In this document: piece by piece, positions 8,864-18,410 of the stretch
Numbering within the stretch: position 1 is the first letter of the stretch
Layout of the letters: each line of letters starts with the position of its first letter
Source of the DNA: Pseudomonas massiliensis
GTDB taxonomy: Bacteria > Pseudomonadota > Gammaproteobacteria > Pseudomonadales > Pseudomonadaceae
Assembly: GCF_000826105.1 (NCBI RefSeq)
Contig: NZ_CCYK01000006.1
Span: forward strand, 558,001-622,000
DNA: 64,000 bases
Direction: 5' to 3'
Notes under the pieces: generated by a model
The model's input: only the letters and a program-made list of their open reading frames with translations
Databases searched by the model: none
Told to the model about the DNA's origin: nothing
Made by a program: the position numbers and the translations under genes

Positions 8864-11197
8864 ATGGGCATCAAGTTCAACCAGCGGTTGTCGTATAAAC
8901 AGGCACGACTGACCGTAGTGTTGGGCCTGATCCTGGGCACCTTGCTGAGCCTGATGCAAATTTCCCTGGATTATGCCAGCAGCCGTGACCTGCTCAAAAG
9001 CCAGATCGCCTCGCTACTGGAAATCAGCCAGAACCCCGCCTCGCGCATCGCCTACAACATTGACCGCGAGCTGGCCCTTGAGCTGACCCGCGGGTTGCTT
9101 CGCTCCGAATCCATCATCGGGGCCCGCCTGATCGACAATGAGGGCACGGTCCTGGCCGAAGTGGAGCGGCCGCGCAATGAAACCCCTCACCGATTCCTGA
9201 GCAATTTCCTGTTCGGGCGCAGCCTTGAAGTCGATATAACGCTGTTCCTCGCGCATCTTCCCGAAGAAAAGCTGGGTACCTTGAGCGTCTCCGTAGACAC
9301 CGCGGCGGTTGGTGGGCGCTTCATCGAGCGGGGCGAGGTTACCTTGGTCAGCGGCTTCCTGCGCACCACTGTGTTTACCGCCATACTGCTGGTAATGTTC
9401 TATTTCATGCTTACCAAACCCTTGGTAACCGTGGTGGGCCATCTGAGTAGGGTCAGCCTGGACGTGGCCGACCCTCGCCACCTGCCCTGCCCCAAGGGGC
9501 ATGAGAAAGATGAGATCGGCGTCCTGGTACATGTTGCCAATGAGCAGCTTGAGCGAACCGCCGCGGAGATCCACCAGCGCCAGGCGGCCGAGGATCGCCT
9601 CACCGCCTACCTGGACGAACTCGAGGGCGTCGTCTCGGCCCGCACCGAAGAGCTGGAGGCCAGCAACCAGCGGCTGAGCCAATCCAACCGTGAGCTGGAC
9701 AAGGCCAGGCGCACTGCCCTGGACATGGCTCAGGCGCGCTCGGCGTTTCTGGCCAACATGAGCCATGAGATCCGCACGCCCCTCAACGGCCTGCTCGGCA
9801 TGATCGGCCTGACCCTGGATACTCCCCTGAGCAATGAGCAGCGCCAGCAACTGACCATTGCCCATGATTCAGGCAAAGTGCTGGTTGAACTGCTGAACGA
9901 TATCCTGGACCTGTCCAAGTTCGATGCTGGCCAGCTCGAGCTGGAGCAGGTGCCCTTTGACCTGGCGGCGCTGGCCGAGGAAACGGCGAGCCTGTTTTCC
10001 CAGAATGCCGCGCCGGACGTTGAGCTGACCTGCCTGGTCGAGCCCGGCTTCCCTGCCGAGGTGGTAGGCGACCCCATGCGTGTGCGCCAGATCGTCAGCA
10101 ACCTGCTGTCCAACGCGCTCAAGTTCACCCGCCAGGGTCGGGTTGACTTGCGCCTGCTCAAGGTTGGCGAGCGGGTGCGCATCGAAGTGAGCGATACCGG
10201 CATCGGCATCCCCGCCGATGCCCAGAGCAAGATATTCAGGCCGTTCACCCAGGCCGGCGCCAACATCAGCCGGCAATTCGGCGGCACCGGACTGGGGTTG
10301 GCACTGACCAGCAACCTGTGCACGGCAATGCAGGGACGTCTGAGCATCAGTTCACGCTCCGGCCAAGGCAGCCGTTTCTACGCCGACCTGCCCTTGCCGG
10401 TCCACAGCGAGGCGCTTCCACCTCCGCACCTGCAAGGCAAGGTTCTGGCAGTCAGCGCGGCGCAAAGCGGATTGACGGAGCTGCTGGATCAGTACCTGTC
10501 TCGCTGGGGCCTGACCTATCAGCACCTGGAGACCATTCCCGCCGAGGGCCTACCGGTCGCCGAGCTGCTGATCACAGACTGCCCCTCCTGCCTGGAAGCA
10601 CTCCGGGGCCTGACCGCGGCACCACTGGTGCTGGTCACTGCCTACGGCAACTTCCTGTCTCCGGAGCAGGCCAAGGCCCTCGCGCCTGTCCGGCAGGTGG
10701 CGCGCCCGCTGTCTCGCTCGGCGCTGGTGGACATCCTGCGCGACCATCTCAATGAGCAGGAGCCCGCAATCCCGCAGCCAGCGCCGGTGGAGGTACCTCC
10801 GGCCCGCCACGTCCGCATCCTTCTGGTGGAGGACAACCCGGTCAACCAGTTGGTAGCCAAGGGCATGCTGGGCAAGCTCGGCTGCCAGGTCGAGGTGGCC
10901 ACCAATGGTGCCGAAGGTATCGCCGCTCTCGAGCGCGAGGCTTTTGACCTGGTTCTGATGGACTGCAACATGCCAGTGATGGATGGCTACGAGGCCAGCC
11001 GCCGCATCCGTGAGAGCGGGCGTTGGCCTCACTTGCCTATCATCGCGCTTACGGCCAATGCCATGCCCGAAGAGCGGGAGCGCTGCAAGGCCGCCGGCAT
11101 GAGTGACTACCTCGCCAAGCCGTTCCGCCGGGAAGAGCTGATTGGCCTGATCGACCAATGGACAGCGGGCGATCCGCCGACGGCCCCACTCACCTGA
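8864..11197 (+). CDS. sagS: SagS-type hybrid sensor histidine kinase
   Basis: 777 residues from ATG 8864 ([15 protein letters not shown]). A membrane helix at about 18-36 and another at about 170-190 enclose a periplasmic HmsP-like sensor; a coiled coil ([20 protein letters not shown]) leads to HisKA with phosphorylatable His301 ([10 protein letters not shown]), HATPase ([24 protein letters not shown]), a degenerate receiver-like region and a C-terminal receiver with Asp700 ([11 protein letters not shown]). The domain order and N-terminal sequence match P. aeruginosa SagS (PA2824), the surface-sensing kinase that feeds HptB and BfiS to switch between motile and biofilm states. The neighbours gpx and msrB are the same as in PAO1, but the MarR gene ospR found there between sagS and gpx is missing. 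Confidence 0.82.
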   Translation: MGIKFNQRLSYKQARLTVVLGLILGTLLSLMQISLDYASSRDLLKSQIASLLEISQNPASRIAYNIDRELALELTRGLLRSESIIGARLIDNEGTVLAEVERPRNETPHRFLSNFLFGRSLEVDITLFLAHLPEEKLGTLSVSVDTAAVGGRFIERGEVTLVSGFLRTTVFTAILLVMFYFMLTKPLVTVVGHLSRVSLDVADPRHLPCPKGHEKDEIGVLVHVANEQLERTAAEIHQRQAAEDRLTAYLDELEGVVSARTEELEASNQRLSQSNRELDKARRTALDMAQARSAFLANMSHEIRTPLNGLLGMIGLTLDTPLSNEQRQQLTIAHDSGKVLVELLNDILDLSKFDAGQLELEQVPFDLAALAEETASLFSQNAAPDVELTCLVEPGFPAEVVGDPMRVRQIVSNLLSNALKFTRQGRVDLRLLKVGERVRIEVSDTGIGIPADAQSKIFRPFTQAGANISRQFGGTGLGLALTSNLCTAMQGRLSISSRSGQGSRFYADLPLPVHSEALPPPHLQGKVLAVSAAQSGLTELLDQYLSRWGLTYQHLETIPAEGLPVAELLITDCPSCLEALRGLTAAPLVLVTAYGNFLSPEQAKALAPVRQVARPLSRSALVDILRDHLNEQEPAIPQPAPVEVPPARHVRILLVEDNPVNQLVAKGMLGKLGCQVEVATNGAEGIAALEREAFDLVLMDCNMPVMDGYEASRRIRESGRWPHLPIIALTANAMPEERERCKAAGMSDYLAKPFRREELIGLIDQWTAGDPPTAPLT

Positions 11198-11210
11198 ATG
11201 AGGAGTCCAG

Positions 11211-11696
11211 TCAGCGCAGCAGGGCCTCGATGCGCTCTTCCAGCTGCTGGGGACGGGTCGTCGGCGCGAAACGCTCTACGCGCTGGCCAGAAGCATCCAC
11301 CAGAAACTTGGTGAAATTCCACTTGATGCCCTGGCTTCCCAGCAGGCCAGGTGCTCGTTGCTTGAGAGCAGCGAACAAGGGATGAGCCTCTGGCCCGTTG
11401 ACCCTGACCTTGGCGAACAACGGGAAACTCACCCCGAAATCCCGCTCGCAGAAATGCGCGATGTCCTGTTCTTCCCCCGGCTCCTGGCCGCCAAACTGAT
11501 TGCAGGGAAAACCCAACACCACCAATCCTTGATCGCGGTACCGCCGCCAGAGGGTTTCCAGGCCCTGGTACTGGGGCGTGAACCCGCACTTGCTGGCGGT
11601 ATTGACCACCAGCCAGGCTCGGGCCGGCATCTGTGCCAGGCTCGTTTCGTTACCGTCGATCCGCCTGCAGCGGATCTCCAGCAGCGAGGCAGCCAT
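11211..11696 (-). CDS. Glutathione peroxidase family protein
   Basis: 161 residues. The peroxidatic Cys is in NTASKCGFTPQY, with the conserved Gln/Trp partners in FPCNQFGGQEPG and KWNFTKFLV, so it is a Cys-type GPx, most of which use thioredoxin as well as glutathione. It reduces hydrogen peroxide and lipid or alkyl hydroperoxides in the cytoplasm. The start ATG at 11696 overlaps the msrB stop by one base (TGATG). Frames extending further upstream overlap msrB and are shadows. Its 3' end converges on sagS with a 13-base gap. Confidence 0.9.
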   Translation of the reverse strand: MAASLLEIRCRRIDGNETSLAQMPARAWLVVNTASKCGFTPQYQGLETLWRRYRDQGLVVLGFPCNQFGGQEPGEEQDIAHFCERDFGVSFPLFAKVRVNGPEAHPLFAALKQRAPGLLGSQGIKWNFTKFLVDASGQRVERFAPTTRPQQLEERIEALLR

Positions 11697-12103
11697 CAGA
11701 TGCGCTCCCCTTCGGGCGTCACCAGCTGCAGGCATACCGAATTGATGCAATACCGCAAGCCGGTAGGCGGCGGGCCATCGGGAAATACATGCCCCAGGTG
11801 GGCGTCGCACTGGGCGCAGCGCACTTCGGTGCGAATCATGCCATGGGTAGTGTCGCGCAGCTCGACCATGGCCTGCTCGCCGATGGGTTCGTAGAAGCTG
11901 GGCCAGCCGCAGCCGGAATCGAACTTGGTCTTGGCATCGAACAGCGGGGCGTCGCAGCAGATGCAGTGGTAGATGCCCGCGGCCTTGACCGTGTTGTATT
12001 TGCCCGTGAACGGCCGCTCGGTACCGGCCAGACGGCATACCTGGTACTGCTCTGGGTCGAGCATCTCGCGCCATTGTTCAAGGGTTTTTTCGATTTTCTG
12101 CAT
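11696..12103 (-). CDS. msrB: Peptide methionine-(R)-S-oxide reductase
   Basis: 135 residues, full MsrB length. Two zinc-binding CxxC pairs ([15 protein letters not shown]), the SeIR core [10 protein letters not shown] and [11 protein letters not shown] with the catalytic Cys are all present. The enzyme repairs Met-R-sulfoxide in proteins using thioredoxin. It is promoter-proximal in an operon with the downstream glutathione peroxidase (1-base overlap), so two oxidative-damage functions are co-expressed. It is divergent from alaA. Confidence 0.93.
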   Translation of the reverse strand: MQKIEKTLEQWREMLDPEQYQVCRLAGTERPFTGKYNTVKAAGIYHCICCDAPLFDAKTKFDSGCGWPSFYEPIGEQAMVELRDTTHGMIRTEVRCAQCDAHLGHVFPDGPPPTGLRYCINSVCLQLVTPEGERI

Positions 12104-12260
12104 GGCTTCACCTCGGCTACGGAAAATCGCCGGCTAGTGGCTTTTCCGTCATGGGAGTGGCACGTATGATTGCGCCATCAATCGTTGCCAGTCTGTCACC
12201 CGCGCATCGCTCGTTCAAATCCAATTTCGGCGTCTGTCGGCCGCCCTTCGGGACCTCACC

Positions 12261-13472
12261 ATGCAGTTCAGCAAATCGAACAAGCTCGCCAATGTCTGCT
12301 ATGACATTCGCGGCCCGGTACTCAAACACGCCAAGCGCCTGGAAGAGGAAGGTCACCGCATCCTCAAGCTGAACATCGGCAACCCGGCGCCGTTCGGTTT
12401 CGAAGCGCCGGAGGAAATCCTCCAGGACGTGATCCGCAACCTGCCCACTGCCCAGGGCTATAGCGATTCGAAAGGCCTTTTCAGCGCGCGCAAGGCGGTG
12501 ATGCAGTACTACCAGCAAAAGCAGGTCGAAGGCGTCGGCATCGAAGACATCTACCTGGGCAACGGCGTTTCCGAGCTTATCGTCATGTCCATGCAGGCGC
12601 TGCTCAACAATGGCGACGAGGTGCTGATCCCGGCGCCGGACTACCCATTGTGGACGGCCGCGGTAAGCCTGGCTGGCGGCCATGCGGTGCACTACCTGTG
12701 CGACGAGCAGGCCAACTGGTGGCCCGACCTCGAGGACATGAAGGCCAAGATCACGCCCAATACCAAGGCCATGGTCATCATCAACCCGAACAACCCCACC
12801 GGCGCGGTGTACTCCCGGGAAGTGCTGCTGGGCATGCTGGAGTTGGCTCGCCAGCATAATCTGGTGGTGTTCTCCGACGAGATCTACGACAAGATCCTCT
12901 ACGACGAAGCCGTGCATATCAGCAGCGCGGCCCTGGCGCCCGACCTGCTGTGCCTGACCTTCAACGGGCTGTCCAAGTCCTATCGAGTCGCTGGCTTCCG
13001 TTCCGGCTGGCTGGCCATTTCCGGTCCCAAGCAGCATGCCCAGAGCTATATCGAAGGCCTGGACATCCTGGCTAACATGCGCCTGTGCGCCAACGTACCG
13101 AGCCAGCACGCCATCCAGACCGCCCTGGGCGGCTACCAGAGCATCAACGACCTGGTACTGCCACCGGGGCGCCTGCTCGAACAGCGCAACCGCACCTGGG
13201 AACTGCTCAATGACATTCCCGGGGTGAGCTGTGTCAAACCCATGGGCGCGCTCTATGCCTTCCCCCGGATCGACCCGAAGGTCTGCCCGATCTACAACGA
13301 CGAGAAGTTCGTGCTCGACCTGCTGCTCTCGGAAAAGCTGCTGGTCGTTCAGGGCACGGCGTTCAACTGGCCATGGCCTGACCACTTCCGCGTGGTGACC
13401 CTGCCTCGGGTAGATGACCTGGAGCAGGCCATCGGCCGAATTGGCAGCTTCCTTCGCAGCTACCGGCAGTGA
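12261..13472 (+). CDS. alaA: Glutamate-pyruvate (alanine) aminotransferase
   Basis: 403 residues. The start (SKLANVCYDIRGPVLKHAKR, after MQFSKSN) and long stretches are close to E. coli AlaA. The fold-type I PLP site is intact: substrate and PLP contacts in NIGNPAPFGF and NPNNPTGAVY, Asp in FSDEIYDKI, and the Schiff-base Lys239 in NGLSKSYRVAGFRSGW. It transfers the amino group of glutamate to pyruvate, making alanine. It stands alone in its direction, with its own upstream region of 157 bases shared divergently with msrB-gpx. The neighbouring position next to msrB and htpX is the same as recalled for PA2828. Confidence 0.9.
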   Translation: MQFSKSNKLANVCYDIRGPVLKHAKRLEEEGHRILKLNIGNPAPFGFEAPEEILQDVIRNLPTAQGYSDSKGLFSARKAVMQYYQQKQVEGVGIEDIYLGNGVSELIVMSMQALLNNGDEVLIPAPDYPLWTAAVSLAGGHAVHYLCDEQANWWPDLEDMKAKITPNTKAMVIINPNNPTGAVYSREVLLGMLELARQHNLVVFSDEIYDKILYDEAVHISSAALAPDLLCLTFNGLSKSYRVAGFRSGWLAISGPKQHAQSYIEGLDILANMRLCANVPSQHAIQTALGGYQSINDLVLPPGRLLEQRNRTWELLNDIPGVSCVKPMGALYAFPRIDPKVCPIYNDEKFVLDLLLSEKLLVVQGTAFNWPWPDHFRVVTLPRVDDLEQAIGRIGSFLRSYRQ

Positions 13473-13586
13473 CCGGGCCGAGGGCCGAGCCAGCACCGCA
13501 CCGAGGTGTCTGGAGCGCGGCCCGTAGCGCTAAAGTGCTGTGTCGAAGACTTCGACGCAGCACGTAGGAAACTTCTGACGACATAG

Positions 13587-13618
13587 TTTGAAATAGTCGC
13601 CTTGTTGAATCCCCGAGG
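13587..13618 (+). promoter_or_regulatory. Possible heat-shock (sigma-32) promoter of htpX
   Basis: TTTGAAA, a 17-base gap and CCCCGAGG resemble the sigma-32 pattern CTTGAAA/CCCCATNT at slightly long spacing, about 60 bases upstream of htpX, whose homologues are heat-shock induced. The match is imperfect. Confidence 0.3.
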
Positions 13619-13677
13619 TCGGGGCCTTATATACCCGACAACGCTTCACATCTATTCGTCAGGAGTAACTCGACACC

Positions 13678-14565
13678 ATGATGCGCATTCTGCTGTTCGT
13701 GGCCACCAACCTTGCGGTCGTGCTGATAGCCAGCATTACCCTGAGCCTCTTTGGCTTCAACGGCTTCATGGCGGCAAACGGGGTGGACCTCAACCTCAAA
13801 CAGCTGCTGATCTTCTGCGCTGTCTTCGGCTTCGCCGGCTCGCTGTTCTCGCTGTTCATTTCCAAATGGATGGCCAAGATGAGCACTGGCACCCAGATCA
13901 TCACCCAACCGCGCACCCGCCATGAGCAATGGCTGTTGCAAACCGTCGAGCAGTTGTCTCGGGAAGCCGGTATCAAGATGCCCGAGGTGGGCATCTTCCC
14001 GGCCTACGAGGCCAACGCCTTCGCCACCGGCTGGAACCGCAACGACGCCCTGGTCGCCGTGAGTCAGGGCCTTCTGGAGCGATTTTCGCCGGACGAAGTG
14101 CGCGCGGTACTGGCCCATGAGATCGGCCACGTGGCCAACGGCGACATGGTCACGCTGGCGCTGGTCCAGGGCGTGGTGAACACCTTCGTGATGTTCTTCG
14201 CCCGGATCATCGGCAACTTCGTCGACAAGGTGATCTTCAAGAACGAGGAAGGCCAGGGCATGGCCTACTACATCGCGACCATCTTCGCCGAGCTGGTGCT
14301 GGGCATCCTGGCCAGCATCATCGTGATGTGGTTCTCCCGTCGTCGTGAGTTCCGGGCCGATGATGCCGGCGCACGCCTGGCCGGCACCGGCGCCATGATC
14401 AATGCCCTGCAACGCCTGCGTGCCGAACAGGGCGTACCGGTGACCATGCCGGACACCTTGCATGCCTTCGGCATCAACAGTGGCCTCAAGCATGGCCTGG
14501 CTGGCCTGTTCATGAGCCACCCGCCGCTGGAAGAGCGTATCGACGCCCTGCGCCAGCGCGGTTGA
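13678..14565 (+). CDS. htpX: Membrane zinc metalloprotease HtpX
   Basis: 295 residues. Four hydrophobic segments (about 4-24, 37-58, around 155-180 and 195-215) surround a cytoplasmic M48 protease domain with the zinc site HEIGH at residue 147 and the downstream Glu in [16 protein letters not shown]. HtpX degrades misfolded or damaged inner-membrane proteins alongside FtsH. The start ATG follows AGGAGT at proper spacing. A strong terminator follows directly, so the gene is monocistronic. Confidence 0.95.
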   Translation: MMRILLFVATNLAVVLIASITLSLFGFNGFMAANGVDLNLKQLLIFCAVFGFAGSLFSLFISKWMAKMSTGTQIITQPRTRHEQWLLQTVEQLSREAGIKMPEVGIFPAYEANAFATGWNRNDALVAVSQGLLERFSPDEVRAVLAHEIGHVANGDMVTLALVQGVVNTFVMFFARIIGNFVDKVIFKNEEGQGMAYYIATIFAELVLGILASIIVMWFSRRREFRADDAGARLAGTGAMINALQRLRAEQGVPVTMPDTLHAFGINSGLKHGLAGLFMSHPPLEERIDALRQRG

Positions 14566-14586
14566 ACCCGGCCAGTCGCCCAGAAG

Positions 14587-14612
14587 CCCCCGCACTCGCG
14601 GGGGTTTTCGTT
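14587..14612 (+). terminator. Rho-independent terminator after htpX
   Basis: CCCCCGC, loop ACTC, GCGGGGG then TTTTCGTT, starting about 20 bases after the htpX stop. Confidence 0.85.
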
Positions 14613-14736
14613 AGCGAAGGCGGAAAGGGCCTCTGATCGGCATTGGTCGCTTCGATGATTGTCCTCAAAAAAATCGGTTGGACCAGTACGCGCCGGCTCA
14701 TCGAAGATAAAGGCCTGTCCGGTTTCGAGGCCCCTC

Positions 14737-15504
14737 ATGCTCCCTTCCTTGTTCATCTCTCATGGTTCACCCATGCTGGCGCTCGAGCCGGGCGCCAGCG
14801 GGCCTGCCCTACGCGCGCTGGCCACGTCCTTGCCGCAGCCAAGCGCCATCGTGCTGATGTCTGCCCATTGGGAAAGTGGCGACCTGGCCGTGGGGGCTCA
14901 TCCGGCCCCGCCCACCTGGCACGATTTCAGCGGCTTTCCCGCCGAGCTCTACGCTCAACGCTATCCGGCGCCCGGCGCCCCTGAACTGGCGGAGGCCATC
15001 GCCAACCGCCTGGTCGAACATGGGTTACCCGCGCGACCGGACCCTCAACGTCCCCTGGACCATGGCGCCTGGGTGCCCCTGATGCTGATGTACCCGCAGG
15101 CCCGGATCCCGGTTGTGCAAATCTCGCTTCCCAGCAGCTACGGCCCCGCTTTCCAGGTCGCGGTAGGCCGGGCGCTGGGTGGCTTGCGTGACGACGGCAT
15201 ACTTTTGATCGGTTCCGGTAGCATCACTCATAATCTCAGAGAGCTGGATCGAACCGCTAAGGCCGAGCAAGCCACGCCTTGGGCCCTGGCCTTCAGAGAC
15301 TGGATGGTGGCGCGGTTGGCCGCCGGTGACATGGACAGCCTTCTGGATTACCGAAAGCTTGCGCCCCACGCAGTGCGCAATCACCCCAGCGACGAGCACC
15401 TGCTGCCCCTGTACTTTGCCCTGGGTGCGGGCGGCGTCTTCAGCATCGCCCATCAAGGGTTCACCCTGGGTGCCTTGGGCATGGACGTGTACCGGTTCGA
15501 TTGA
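14737..15504 (+). CDS. ygiD: LigB-family extradiol dioxygenase (YgiD/DODA-like)
   Basis: 255 residues from ATG 14737. Metal ligands of the class III extradiol family are visible in LFISHGSPM, MSAHWES and the later IGSGSITHNL, and PLDHGAWVPL carries another active-site His. E. coli YgiD and plant DODA cleave the ring of DOPA (4,5-extradiol cleavage); the physiological substrate in Pseudomonas is unknown. No co-directional partner is close; the gene converges with the DEAD-box helicase. No strong ribosome site precedes the ATG, and a longer start is possible. Confidence 0.82.
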   Translation: MLPSLFISHGSPMLALEPGASGPALRALATSLPQPSAIVLMSAHWESGDLAVGAHPAPPTWHDFSGFPAELYAQRYPAPGAPELAEAIANRLVEHGLPARPDPQRPLDHGAWVPLMLMYPQARIPVVQISLPSSYGPAFQVAVGRALGGLRDDGILLIGSGSITHNLRELDRTAKAEQATPWALAFRDWMVARLAAGDMDSLLDYRKLAPHAVRNHPSDEHLLPLYFALGAGGVFSIAHQGFTLGALGMDVYRFD

Positions 15505-15529
15505 GGTGCGAAAAAAGCGCTACCCCTGA

Positions 15530-15560
15530 AAACAAAAACCCCTGCTCGAGAGCAAGGGTT
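15530..15560 (-). terminator. Rho-independent terminator of the DEAD-box helicase gene
   Basis: On the minus strand AACCCTTGCT, loop CTCG, AGCAGGGGTT (10 bp, one wobble) then TTTTGTTTTC, 18 bases after the helicase stop. In the other direction it could also stop the dioxygenase transcript. Confidence 0.8.
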
Positions 15561-15577
15561 CTTGAAGGCGTCCGGCC

Positions 15578-17227
15578 TTAGTCTTCGCGGTAACGGCGCA
15601 GCTTCAGCTGCTTGCCGGCAACTCGTGTGTCCTTGAGCTTGGCCAGCAGACGGTCCAGACCGTCTTCCGGCAGCTCGACCAGGCTGAAGCTGTCACGCAC
15701 CTGGATACGCCCGATGGATTCACGCACCAGGCCGCCTTCGTTGAGGATGGCACCCAACAGGTTCTTGGCGGCGATACCGTCGCGGGCCCCCAGGGCGGTG
15801 CGGCAACGCACGCGACCTTCAGCCAGTGGCATCGGGGCGCGGCGCTCGTGGCGCTCACCGCTACGCTCGCGCTGGGCGGAGGCGGTCGGCACCAGCGGCT
15901 GCTCACGCTCGACCGTGGCCAGGTCCAGCGATTGTCCGTTGGTCGCCTTGCTCAGCAGGGCGGCCGCCAGAGCGCGGGGGCTGCAACCGATATCCGCGGT
16001 CAGGCGGTCGAGCAGCTCGCCATGGCTGGCCTCGGCATCGGCCACCAGTGGCGCCAGGCTGTTGGTCAACTTCTTGATGCGCGCATCCAGCACGGCCTGG
16101 GCCGTGGGCAGGCGTACCTCGGCAACTTTCTGGCCGGTAACGCGCTCGATCACCTGAAGCATGCGGCGCTCACGTGGCGTGACCAGCAGCAGGGCACGAC
16201 CATCGCGACCGGCACGGCCGGTACGGCCGATGCGGTGCACGTAGGATTCCGGATCGTACGGCATATCCACGTTGAACACGTGGGTGATACGCGGTACGTC
16301 CAGGCCACGGGCGGCAACGTCCGTAGCTACCACGATATCCAGGCGGCCGTCCTTGAGCGAGTCGATGACACGCTCGCGCTGGTTCTGCGCGATGTCGCCG
16401 TTCAGGGCCGCGGCCTTGTAGCCCTTGGCTTCCAGGGCGCTGGCCAGGTCCAGGGTAGCCTGCTTGGTGCGCACGAACGCGATCAGGGCGTCGAATTCCT
16501 CGACTTCCAGCAGGCGCAGCACCGCCGGCACCTTCTGGTCGGCGTGCACCAGCAGGTAAGCCTGGTCGATGGCCGATACGGTCTGGGTCTTGCTCTGGAT
16601 CTTGACGTGCTTGGGTTCTTTGAGGTGACGCTCGGCGATCGCACGGATGGACGCCGGCAGCGTGGCCGAGAACAATACCGTCTGGCGGCTTTCCGGCATG
16701 GCGTCGAAGATCACTTCGAGGTCGTCCATGAAGCCCAGCTTGAGCATTTCGTCGGCTTCGTCGAGCACCAGGTGGTTGACGGTCGCCAGTACCTTCTCGT
16801 CGCGACGCAGGTGGTCGCAGAGCCGGCCGGGGGTTGCCACGACGATCTGCGCGCCGTTGCGAATGGCCTTGAGTTGCGGGCCCATCGGGGCACCGCCGTA
16901 TACGGCTACGACGTTCACGCCAGGCATCTGCTTGGCATAGGTTTCGAACGCGGTAGCCACTTGCAGCGCCAACTCGCGGGTTGGCGCCAGGATCAGGGCT
17001 TGCGGCTCGCGCTTGCTCGGGTCGATACGGTGCAGGATCGGCAGAGCGAACGCGGCGGTCTTGCCGGTGCCGGTCTGCGCCTGGCCGATCATGTCGTGAC
17101 CGGCGAGGATGATCGGAATCGACTGCTGCTGGATCGCGGAGGGTTCTTCATACCCCGTGGCGATGACTGCGGCAACGATGCTTGGATGGAGTTCGAGCGC
17201 GGCGAAGCCGCCGGTTTCCTGGGTCAT
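15578..17227 (-). CDS. deaD: DEAD-box ATP-dependent RNA helicase (DeaD/CsdA-like)
   Basis: 549 residues from the ATG at 17227 (MTQETGGFAALELH). Complete motif set: Q motif (GYEEPSAIQQQSIP), AQTGTGKT, PTRELA, DEAD box LDEADEML, SAT, and HRIGRTGRAG. The C-terminal part ends in the DbpA/CsdA RNA-binding domain (GAILNEGGLVRESIGRIQV), as in DeaD and unlike RhlE. Such helicases assist ribosome assembly and mRNA turnover, mostly in the cold. A -10-like TATGAT lies at 17444-17439, implying a leader of about 200 bases, which is usual for deaD genes. Confidence 0.88.
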   Translation of the reverse strand: MTQETGGFAALELHPSIVAAVIATGYEEPSAIQQQSIPIILAGHDMIGQAQTGTGKTAAFALPILHRIDPSKREPQALILAPTRELALQVATAFETYAKQMPGVNVVAVYGGAPMGPQLKAIRNGAQIVVATPGRLCDHLRRDEKVLATVNHLVLDEADEMLKLGFMDDLEVIFDAMPESRQTVLFSATLPASIRAIAERHLKEPKHVKIQSKTQTVSAIDQAYLLVHADQKVPAVLRLLEVEEFDALIAFVRTKQATLDLASALEAKGYKAAALNGDIAQNQRERVIDSLKDGRLDIVVATDVAARGLDVPRITHVFNVDMPYDPESYVHRIGRTGRAGRDGRALLLVTPRERRMLQVIERVTGQKVAEVRLPTAQAVLDARIKKLTNSLAPLVADAEASHGELLDRLTADIGCSPRALAAALLSKATNGQSLDLATVEREQPLVPTASAQRERSGERHERRAPMPLAEGRVRCRTALGARDGIAAKNLLGAILNEGGLVRESIGRIQVRDSFSLVELPEDGLDRLLAKLKDTRVAGKQLKLRRYRED

Positions 17228-17519
17228 GGGTCTGCCTCTAAGTGCATCCGCAAAGACCCATGCTCCAAAGTTGCACATGCCGTAAGACTTCGAGAGTCAC
17301 CCTGGCAACTTTGGCGGCGGGGATTTGCGAAAACGATTGATGAATGAATCGTCAGGGAGAGCCCGCTAGCGCGGACGTCAGCCGAAGCTGTCTTCGGAGA
17401 AACTACCTAAACGTGGCCCCGTTGAAAGGCCGGCGCGCATCATACCCGAAAAGCTGGCCACGGGGTGAGTTTTTTCGTCGGCAAGACAGCGCTGCCCCGC
17501 TGTCTGCTCGAGGCTTGGC

Positions 17520-18287
17520 TCAGGAGGCTGGCCGCAGCGCGTCGAGCAACCCGTCGAGCCGATAACCCAGGCGCGGCGCCAGGGCCTCGCAGCGCAGGCG
17601 CAGGGAAGCGGCATCCAGGGTCTGGTCCAGCGTCGCTGGCACGATCAGAATGACGTTTCCTTCCTTGACCGGCAGCTCCCAGTAGTGCCGATGGTACAAG
17701 CCGCGCAGCAAGGCCGCGCCCAAGGGCCTGCCTTCGTCGGTGGCCCACTGGTTGATGATCAGCCAGCCACCCGGGTTGAGCCGCTGCTGGCATTGTTCCA
17801 GGAACCGCCAGGCCAGGTGCGCGACACCCGGCCCCTGGTCAGTGTAGAGATCAACGAACACCAGGTCGGCCTGCTCGGCGCTTGGCAGCAACTCCAGGGC
17901 GTCGCCCACCCGAATGTACAGCCGTGGGTCATCGGCCAGCCCCAGGTAGTCCATGGCCAGGCGCGGCACCGCCTCGCGAAGTTCGATGCACTCCACGTCC
18001 TCGAGCGGCAGGAAGGCCAGACAGGCCTGGGTCAGGGTCCCGCCCCCCAGGCCCAGGAACAGGGCTGTTTCAGGGCGCTCATGGCAAAGCGCCCCCAACA
18101 GCATTGCGCGGGTATAGTCGTATTCAAGCCAGGCGGGATCGGGCATGAAAACGCAGCTCTGCTCAATGGCCTCGCCAAATTCCAGGAAGCGGTAATCCCC
18201 TACTTCCCAGACCTTGATGATGCCGTGCGGGTCGTGGACTTCGGCAAGCAGGCGTTCTTCGGACGCGGGCGGAGCGGGCGTATCCAC
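17520..18287 (-). CDS. Spermidine-synthase-like (SpeE-fold) protein
   Basis: About 255 residues. The SAM/dcSAM-binding fold shows LGLGGGTLTQ, acidic VECIEL and DLVFVDLYTDQG; the family is annotated spermidine-synthase-like, but the aminopropyl-acceptor motifs are weak, so it may be a methyltransferase-fold protein of other function. The start is uncertain: I prefer the GTG at 18287 (DTPAPPASEERLL), which gives the usual length; an ATG at 18377 and a start at 18398 are alternatives and would run nearly to the divergent DAHP synthase gene. A perfect 8-bp stem-loop lies just past its stop without a T-tract. Confidence 0.72.
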   Translation of the reverse strand: MDTPAPPASEERLLAEVHDPHGIIKVWEVGDYRFLEFGEAIEQSCVFMPDPAWLEYDYTRAMLLGALCHERPETALFLGLGGGTLTQACLAFLPLEDVECIELREAVPRLAMDYLGLADDPRLYIRVGDALELLPSAEQADLVFVDLYTDQGPGVAHLAWRFLEQCQQRLNPGGWLIINQWATDEGRPLGAALLRGLYHRHYWELPVKEGNVILIVPATLDQTLDAASLRLRCEALAPRLGYRLDGLLDALRPAS

Positions 18288-18410
18288 GGCGGTTCGTTCA
18301 TCGGGCTGGAAAGCGCCATTGTCCCCCACCCCGACCGGAACCGCCAGCGCTACCCCACCTGGACGATCTGGTAACATCCCTGCCCCGCTTCTCCACACCT
18401 GAGGTCACCC

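Noticed and set aside
17460..17515. Stem AGACAGCG/CGCTGTCT after the SpeE-like gene considered as a terminator
   Set aside because: The stem is perfect, but no T-run follows on the gene's strand.
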